DNA of 64,000 nt, taken from contig CM065175.1 in assembly GCA_033026295.1 (NCBI GenBank), forward strand, positions 23,260,837-23,324,836, given 5' to 3'. The notes beneath the pieces are model-generated. The model was not told where the DNA came from, did no database searches, and worked only from the letters and a program-made list of their open reading frames with translations. This document shows positions 39,701 through 49,800 of the stretch, piece by piece (the stretch's first letter is position 1; the number at the start of each line of letters is the position of its first letter). The position numbers and the translations under genes were made by a program. This DNA comes from Channa striata. Taxonomy: Eukaryota; Chordata; Actinopteri; Anabantiformes; Channidae.

Positions 39701-42700
39701 TACATAATTGTTATCTGTTCATTTAAAAACTGAATATAAATTATGGAATTATAAAAATTCAACTGCAGTAAATTAACAAACCTATTACTTTTTTTCTGCA
39801 ATAGAAGAATTTACATTTAGATGTATTTAGCAACTTCAGCAGAATTGATTTGTTGTTACTAATTAAAATTATCATTCATTAGTTCATTTACTAGTTTTAG
39901 TCCTCAACTTTCTAACTGCATATTTTATATACATATTTTATTTTATGTACAACAACTATTAAATGGTGGATTACTCTATAATTAGTAACCGTGTTGATGC
40001 AGCCTGGCCTTGTCATTTAGATGGGAGATCATGTTTCCTGTGTATCTGCTCATGTATAAGTCACAGCTTGACCCAGAAACTTCCAGCTGCGCATCATTTT
40101 TCAACCCGATCCTACCTGAAGGACATGGAGAACCACACAGCCATCATCATGTAGGTTGTGCGGCGATACTCGGGGGAGAAAACTGTCTGGAAATTACTCC
40201 ACACCTGGAAGAAACACACGTGGACACACAGAGAAAATATATATAGCAGGTTTGGACCCTGTGAAAATATCTTTCTGTTCATAAACTGCACAAAATGTCC
40301 CAGAATCCTGTTCCAGCTGCACAGTAACCACTCTAAAACACAATTTCGGTACATTTAGTGCTGATTGCACGATAATTGAAAACCTATTCTTTTCTTGGGA
40401 CATTCAGTTGTGTTTATGAAGGGGATTTTTGGGGGAAAAGAGAGGCAGCACCTGATGGAAAAGTGTAATGAGCTTTATCCTCCATTTCTCGTGCCAGGCA
40501 GCACTATCACCCATGTCCATCAGTTCATCCATCTGCTTCACTGTTTTGATGGTGGTCACCTGGAAAGAGTCAGTCATATTTGGAATAAACAGGTCTCTTC
40601 CTTCAAAGCAAATTTTTTTGAAAAGCAAGACAATACAATAAGCAGAGAATGAAACTATTTCCATGTTATTTGCATAATATCTTGCTGTTACACCTACAGT
40701 ATTAAACAGTTATTAGAACTGTGCTAATGTAGTAGGAAGAGGTGATAAAGCGTTTTAATGTCACCATATTTCATTGGAGTTGTAATAAGCACTGTGGCTT
40801 GAAGCATTAAACGAGCACAGCAGTTTAACTAAATCTGTCTTCAATTATTATTATGCAAAATTATGCAGCACCAAGCTTAAAATGTGCTGCACTGCTGCCT
40901 GCAGACTGATGTGTGCACAGCGTGATGACATTATTTTGTGCATGCAGACGACAGCACTGGGATGTAAAGGGACTCACGGAGAAGACCCTCTCTGGGTAAC
41001 CTTTGGCCCTCATGTTGGTATCATGGACCTGCTTCAGAATCATCCACGCCTCGTCGTGTTTACCGTTCTGGAGGAGAAATTCACATGTCGGTCAGCACTT
41101 GTGTTGCGGTCGGCCTCAGAAATGAAAAGCACAGGAAGGAGGATGGATGGTTTCCAGCAGGTAAAGTAAGGCTTAAGCCATGCTGAGAATTCTGATATAC
41201 CTGTTTACGTTACATATCCTGACACACGCATTTGTGAAGCCTTTAATTTTTCTGGTCAGGACACCAGAACCGTGGAGCATCAGTATCTTCTCATCTAACT
41301 CTTGGCAAGAAAACTAAAGGATCTGTTGCAGCTGTCAGCCTGAGTAATTTGTCACATTATGTTGTGAGAATGTTACACTTAAAAGTAGAATATTTTAAAA
41401 CTAAATTCGACACATACTGCGGTATTTTATATGGAAACGTGAGCAGATAAAACAGTGAGCAGATTATTTTCCATGTCTGATTTCAAAGAGAAAACTTAAA
41501 CAAAAAAAAAGCAGGTTAATGATAAATCAGCAATGTTACACTACAAAATCAGCTGTGGTAAAAATTGTTTTTATTTTAGACCCTTAAAATCTGTTTTTAC
41601 AAAAAAAAGTCACTATTCAAAATCTACTGTCTGTTTATCCTGCTCCTGGATTTCATATGCACATATATATTTATTCACAGTATTGTGAAACAGTCTAATC
41701 AGCACTTTGCAGTGCACTCATGCTTTCTGTTTTTCTACTCCTTCATTCAAATAATTGTTCCTCAGTGTGTGAGTGGGGGGTGCGAGCTGACAGGCTGACC
41801 TCCAGGTAGAAGCGGGGGCTCTCAGGCATGGTGGTGAGGGCGGAGATGGCTGCAACGGAGGGGAAGGCGCACACCAACACGAAGACGCGCCAGCTGTGGA
41901 ACTGGTAGGCTGAGCCCATCTGGAAACTCCAGCCTACACGGGGACAGTGGGAGGGGAGCACATTTGAATTATGAGCACAAAAAGCTTGAAACTACTTTAA
42001 TTGGAATCATTTGTCATCGGTATTTTACTCAAATTTACTATTACTACTCTTTGATGAAATGTGGCTGACATTAAAAATATTCTCTCTATATTCTACTATT
42101 GTAAAGACAAAGAGTAATAACAGCGAAATAAACCAAATAAACTGAAAACGTTAGTGTCCACGTTCATTCTGTTTCATCAAAAAGTTGATAAAACTAAGAG
42201 TTTCACCCCGTTGGTCTTTGTCATGTGATGTCATGTGGTATCTAGTGTAAAAACTGTAAATTTGTCTGATTTATGTTTCTCTGACATCTCAGGGACCAGA
42301 ACCACTACAGACCGGTGGCCTTAACCTCCTATCTATCGTCCTCGACTACCTCCGCACCCAGGTGAGCTCAGCACTGGACCCGCTGCAGTTTCGATCTGGC
42401 ATCGGGGTGGACGACGGCATCCTCTACCTGCTGCCTCGAGCCCTGTCTCACCTGGAGTCGCCTGGGAGTACTGTGAGGCTCATGTTCTTTGGTTTCTCCA
42501 GTGCTTTCAACACCATCCAGCATCACTGACTTTCTAGATTGGTGTGAGAAAAACCACTTGATTCTGAAAACCAGTAAGACAAAGGACTTGGTCCTCAATT
42601 TCAGACGGAACCCTCCACTACACCCGCCGGCGAGCATCCAGGGCTCAGACGTTGTGGACACCTTTAAATGCCTGAGTGTTCACCTAAACAAAAAACTGAA

Positions 42701-45700
42701 CTGGACTAACAACACAGACTCTCTGGACAGGAAGGGCCAGAATTGCCTCCACCTGCTGAGGAGAATGAGGTCCGCTGGTGTGTGCAGACAGCTGTTACGG
42801 ACATTTTATGACACCTGGCCTCAGCCAGGAAGAGAAGCTGGTTAAGAGAGACGGCTGTGTGCTGGGCTGTACACTGGTCCATACAGAGAAGCTCATTACA
42901 ATGACGTTGTTGTGCAGGTGCAATTTGCCAAAGTCATGCAGGGACTTTCTAATCTCCCATAAATTATGCTTTTGTAAGATGCTAAAAACATCCAAGCTGT
43001 TTTCTTCCTAAGGCAAAGCACGAGCTGCAATTAATTTTAAAAAGTTCCTGTGGTCTACCGTAGATAGAGAGAGTGAAATCGGTGATGTAATTATCCGTGA
43101 TTATACCTCACCTAATAGGTTACAGTGACCAGAGTCAACAAGATCCAATTCAGTTTTGAGAATTGTTTTTTCAAACGTCTCAAACATCTTGTGAAGGAGC
43201 CTTAGATTATCTCCATATGTTCTTACCGTAGTGTGGGATGATAGCCCAGGCCATGGCCGAGGCATATATGCCACCGATCATCCAAAACATGCACAGCCAA
43301 CTCAGATGTTCTCCTCGCTTCTCCTGGGCCAGGAACTCGGAGTAATAGGAAAACACGATGGGGATGGAGCCACCGATGCTGTAGAGGAAAGAGGGAGACA
43401 CGGGAAAGAGAATGAAAGAAAGAGAACACAAGGGAAATGGTAAATTAAAAGGAAGCAACAACAGGAGAAAGTGTGACAGGCGGCATGAGAGACAACTGTG
43501 CAGCCTTGAAGTCGACGAGGACTGAAGCTAAAGTCCTTAGAGCGACTGACAGTAAAATGCCCCGGACAATTGTATTTGAGATCACCAACGTCAGGGCCTC
43601 TGTCCATCCTCCGTCACAACAATTTACAGTCTGATGGGAACTGAAGTCAGAGACACGGCAGCCTCAGAGCTCCGCTATCAAGCAAAAGCACTGGCTGTAA
43701 ATTTAAAGACTCTGGAATAAATATGAAAGAGGTTAAAGATGCAACTGGAAGCAATATGCATATGGAACAGGCCAGATGGAGAGTGATTCGTTGGAATCTT
43801 TTATTTTTATGACTAGTAAGATAAGTTTAAATGTGGGCTGCACGATTGTTTGTTACGCCGCTGTGAACAATCCCAACTGTGATTCCCCGTTTAGCAGAAG
43901 CACAGTAACAGTCAAACAGTCAGCAGCAGTTATGCTGCATGAAAAATGAAAACAGCTCCAAAGTCATTAGAATACAATGTCTAGAAATGGTTAATGTACA
44001 AAAGATAAAGATAGACACGTGAAAATATTTTACAGCGTAACTAAAAACTACAAAGTCATACTGATCACTCATGGACATTAAGCATAAAATTTAGTTTGGA
44101 TTTTCATTTCAAACCAAGTCACCGAATGACATTTTCCCCGATGGGTCGATGCAGCTCAAAATGAATGAGCTGAATGCAAAACACAGACAGCAGCAGGACT
44201 CAGATTAAGTAAAAATGTCCTTTAGCTTCTACGATATAATTAGAAATTAGAAAGATAACAGGTGCGTCACTGACAGGATTCTAGGACGGTTCTGTTTGTG
44301 ATGAAGTTTACAATTTAGTGTCTGACCCGTTTTGTCACTGCTGCCAGCACACGACATGGAAAGAAAAAGCCTGAAGTTACACCTGAATGTCTCATATTAA
44401 ATTAAAAATGAGCGTGACTACGCTCATACGCCTTCTTGACCAACTTCAATCAATCAGGCGTATTCTGAAAGGAGATGTATGAAATTATTTCTCAGCTAGA
44501 AAAAACTGTTACAATTAGTGAAGCACGTATCCTCGGAAATACAAAAAATTTAAACCCATCATAGTATGTGGTAGATTGGCGGGCGTGTGGTCTTGAACAG
44601 CTTTACGCGCCCTGCGTTTTATCTGAGGGCCGACATGAGGCGTTACTCTGCCTGTCAGGTCCACTGATGAAGCTCAGTGGTCGTGACTGCCGTTTCATTG
44701 CAGCCCTGGCTGCTGCTGCTGCTGCGCCTGCGTGACTCATCCTGCTCCTTACCCCACACCGGAGGCCAGGCGGCAGAAGAGGAAGGAGCTGTAGCCCTGG
44801 ACGAAGGACGAGAAGAAGGCGAACACGCTGTTGATGGAGAGCGAGATGAGGAGGGTCTGCCGTCGGCCGATCCGGTCGGCCAGGCCGCCCCACACGAAGG
44901 CCCCGACCATCATCCCCAGGTACACGATTAAACCTGAGAGGAGGAGGGAACGGAAAGAGGAGTGAGAAGAGGAGGAGACAGAGGGCATGACCATTAATAT
45001 TACTCGTCAGTAAACACGCTGACTTCAGCTCTGGTTAGTTGTCCAGTTCCCAGTAAATCAGCTCGTTTGGCTCATTAACTACTGAGGAACAAAACAAAGA
45101 GACGCAGTCAACCACAGTCGTGTGAACTGTCTCTTTCCAGACACAAAAAAGTCAAAGAAGCAGCTCCCAGGTGTTTGTGTTGAAATATGCACATTTGAAC
45201 TTTTTAGCATCTTCATACTCCAGAATCATCTCACTCGACAGTGTGTACAGTGAATGTTGTGGGAGGTAAAAGCTGCTGTCGTCTGTCCCGCATCAGGACG
45301 TCACCACCAGGGAGAAGACGGGCTGACGACTCAAACAAACAGCACCTCTGTCCAACCGGTCGTGTGATTTGAGGAGCTAGTATGACTCACACGTCTCACT
45401 TCCTTTGTGACACTCATGATGCTCCCACACACACACACACACACACACAGTTGCTTGCTTCCAATTTCTGTCTTATCGACATCCTGTCAACAGGCTCATG
45501 CTGCCTGAACCTGCTGTGAGGGAAAAGGCCGGAGCTCAGCGCCTGCTCATGACATCTGTATTTCCATCAATCTATATCCTACTGACATTTTTCTGCAAAT
45601 AAAACGGCCTTAATCTTATAGTTAGTACAGGACAACGAACACAGTTCACTTTATTGCCCCAATCACCACCTTCACTCAACATGGACGATGATGTGCAAAA

Positions 45701-46820
45701 ATGAATGCACATTAATGATAATTATAATATGATGATAATATTCCATATAATTGGGCAAGGGGGCAGGAAATGACAGAACTGACAGTGTTTTCCTGGGCGA
45801 TCTAAGACGATACTACCCGCTCACTAGTAATGTTGCTTTTGTTCGTATCAACAGAAAAAGGATTTAGACGTATCACGTCGGTTGTTACTATCTGTTGTTA
45901 GGAAACGGACGATATCACTCTGGTGAATCCTCCAGATTATTACCTCCTCTATTCACACATGAGCTCGGCTGGAGGTAATCCGGACTTTGCACTAGTGAGG
46001 TGGCTGGTAAAATCCAGGTAATGTCAGGGCCTGCGTTCACACTCCCTCTGGATAAAGTCTGGATTATGTCTGAATTCCAGTGCGTTAACGGACTGTGAGT
46101 TGATATTTATTGACTCAGGAAACCATCAGCACAACAGCTGATTGTGTGTGTTGCAGATGACAAAAAAAAAAACACCAACCAGTTTTATTTGCACAGTGTG
46201 AATGAACCAGACAGATAATTCATCGCAGGGTCGACTACACGAGGCAACAGAAAGCAGCTTTAAGCTGATCTGCTGATATAATCCATCACACGCTCTAACG
46301 AGCAACTGCTAAAGTTGGAAACAAAGTTAATAAGAGCGAGACTTAGATGAGGAGAGAAGGGCTTAAGGTTGAGTGCAGACGATGGATGTTTTCGAAGAGC
46401 TCTGCCCTTTTCCACTGTATGTGTGTGACTCATTCCCTCTGAGCGTTCTTTGTTTGTCTGTCGGTGTATTTTTCTGTGTAAATATGTTTCACTTGGCAAA
46501 GTCGGGGACTTTCACCGCCTTTGTTTGAGTGATTGCGGGGGGGGGATTTGTGTGCATATGCTGGCAACTTCCCTTGATCCCTGGTGTGCCTGTGTGTGTG
46601 TGCGGATATTACAGAGAGCGTGTGTGTGTGTGTGTTTCCATGTTCATATCTACTGATCATGTGTGTGAGTGTGTGTGTTTCTCTTTGTGTTTTACAGGCG
46701 TGTGTGTGTGTTCCCCCCTGGCAGGGCTGAAAGCAGCAACAATGAGCCAGTGATGATGACTGGGCTCAACAGCCCGTCTCCGCAATGCAGCAGCACCAAG
46801 GTGGACGAACAGACAGACAC

Positions 46821-46855
<35 letters not shown>

Positions 46856-49800
46856 CGGTGACAATGATGGGTCATCTCTTCTCAAGCTGCCAGCTGGGAA
46901 TCTGACTGCTGTGCTGACAGCTCACCCCAGCTGGATCGTTATCTCCGTCTCCGTCTTCACACACAGCGGCTCAGGTCTGTCCGTGTGGGTAGAAATGCGT
47001 TAGCAGCCGCATTTGGCCAAAGGATAAACGTTGTCCTAATTTTAGTCGCATATCTGAGGGGCCAAGCAGTTGATTAGGGGTCAAATATAAGCAAAAAGCT
47101 CTGTTTGTGTTTGCAGTTATGTGAATAAAATATTTCACACGACTTTAATCTGTATTTTCACACTGTTGATTCCCTTTGGTCTTATGGGGCATTTTATCAG
47201 TTACCTTATTTATGTCGTTGTTTCCGGGTTATATATGAGGATTGGATTCTTTGGATTCAATCAGCAGCAGCTTTTCAGCAGAAATCTATAAAAATCCCAC
47301 TGCCGGCTGCAAGTCAGCACCAAACGGTGACGAGGCGACGTTAGTGATTAGCTGGCGAACACAGTGGAGCGTTTAGCAGCTAAAGGGGAAATACTTTCCC
47401 TTAAAAGTTAATGGAGAACAAGCAAAGGACTAAAAGAGCCTGACCTTCACCTGTCACCTTTCACCTGCATCATCTGCTCCTTGCTGATTTTATTCATTCA
47501 TTTTATTTTATTATTGTGTTTTTGTGTAGCTGCAGAAAGAGAGAAGGGACAGAGAAACACTTTGCACGGCCGGAACTGTCTTACTGACACCATGTGTTAG
47601 TGTCCTTTTCTGTCAGAATCGGGGAAATAAGGTTTCTGTAATCCCCCACCCCAATTACACACACACAATTTCTCTGTCTTAACAAGACAGACAAAAAATT
47701 AGATTTGCCGGAAAAGCCGCTTAACCTCATTACTTAAGTCCATGTAAAAGTAGATACTGAGGACACTTCACAGCTTGTCGTTCAAACCTGAAGATCCCAG
47801 ACACAACATGGGGAACTACTTGCCATCGCTTAATAATTCCTATACATTCACATAGCCTGGATTTAATTTTTCATAATTCTTATAAAGGCCGTGGTAGAAC
47901 AAATGAAGGGGCAAGGAACCTGCTTGTTGGTACCTTTGGATGAATACTGTGGCACGTCAACGTCACCTACAAGCCATTTTTACGCCCAGATACTGAGCTG
48001 CTCCTCTGCTGTGGGCGTAAAATGTCTCTCATTGCATTTGTGAGTTTAGACTGAAATTAAATGAGCAACAAGGTTTGAGGCTCTCATCAGCTTTTGCATG
48101 TGAAAACAGAAGATAAACTAGGAGTAGTACGCTGCCAACAATTTATTCATTTTGTATTTAATTGGCAAAAATTATTCTAATAATTTTAAACAAATGTTTT
48201 CTTCCGATTGATATGAGACATGTTTTAATCTTTCATGGCTGTTTGGCCCTTCAGTATTTACATATGTTTTAATAACTCCAGCTTTCTCTTCTATTCTTAA
48301 TAATTAATATCAGTTTTACTATGGTAATCTCCAACATAAGCACTGTACAGCAACAGAGACACGAGGCGGATGGGGACAACAGAGGGGAGAAGCAGGAATC
48401 TCCAGACAGCGGAGCACCTCAGTAGTGCGGAGAGGAAGTGGGGGGATGGGAGGCTGGACAGAGAAGAAGAGAGAAAGAATGAGAGAGATTTTTAAAAAAA
48501 GGGAGAAAGGACGAGAGAACGGTGGTCAGGCCGCACTGTGACACAGCTCTCCAGGGTAGCGCATGTGCGTGCGAGGAAAGAAGAAGCGTGTGCCGCTGCA
48601 GAGATGTGTGTCTGTTTCCATGGGTGAGGGAGGGGGGAGGGCAGGGGGCCACTAATAATAGCCGCGCCCCCCCTCTGCCAAAGCACACAGGGCTTTTTGA
48701 ATGACTAAGGGCTGAGAGTCTTTAGCACTGGACAATGAAGGCCGACATCGAACGAGTCGGGCCGTCACAGGCCTCAGCGCCTGCAACAGCAAACTGAAAT
48801 GAAAAGACATGAGGAAATGAAAGCAAACGTGCTGATGTGGAAGCAGGTTTTATCATAAAACATGCAATTTGGTGAAGTTGTCGACTGCTCTAATCACATG
48901 GACAGACACATAATCATAATCATCATCATCTTTAATCCACCAACGCTTTGAAGCCTTAATACTGTAAAAGAAACATGTTTGTTTGTCTCTTGTTCATGTG
49001 GATTGTAAATTGGTCTATTACAAGGGTGTTTATTGCATCTACACCATCCAGGATTATGGTCTATTAAGAATTTTTATTATTGTCACTTACTCCCACAACA
49101 GTGAGAAGCAGCCAGTCACTTAACATGCATGAAATGAAAATATGCATTTTATTTGTGTTTCATGGTCGATTTCTTTTTACTTTACAGCAGGAACGGGGGG
49201 AAACAAGCACAGACATTTCAGCCGTGTGCATTAGTACTTCACTTTATTTTAATTTGTGTGTCAGTCAGCTGGTTACCAACAGGTGTGTGAAGTTGTTCTC
49301 CAAATGAAGGGAGTCTTCAGATTAGCATTTCTGATTCAAACATACGGAGAACACGCAAACTCCAGGGCCGGACAGAGACGCAAGCGTGTGACGTTCTATT
49401 AAACCGCTCCGCATCATGCTGCCCAAAAAAAACGCAAAAAGATTCAATCCCGTAATGGGAACAATCAAAGGAGCAAGTAGGGGTCAAATTATGAGCTCTA
49501 ACATTTCACGTGCATGGATGTTTCTCCAAGAAATCCAAAGGACGGCAGCAAAATTTTAAAAAAGATCCAATCAATCATCAAAGGAAATTAAACTTTTATT
49601 AAGAACAAGTCACGGCTCTATGTTTGATGTTTCTATTAAAACATTATAAACAGATGAATAAACCATCTGTTTCCTGATCATTTGCATAATTATTGTAAAT
49701 GCTGGACCAACACAGAGAGACAAACGCACACACACAACTAATATGAAAGTGTAAGAACTGCTCAGTTCAGTCGCTTCTAAAATTATGTGTAAAAATTATT

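Noticed and set aside
46260..46999. Several overlapping frames with CVCVCV, HTHTHT and TDRQTDRQ runs
   Set aside because: Translations of GT, CA and ACAG repeats in sv2a intron 1.
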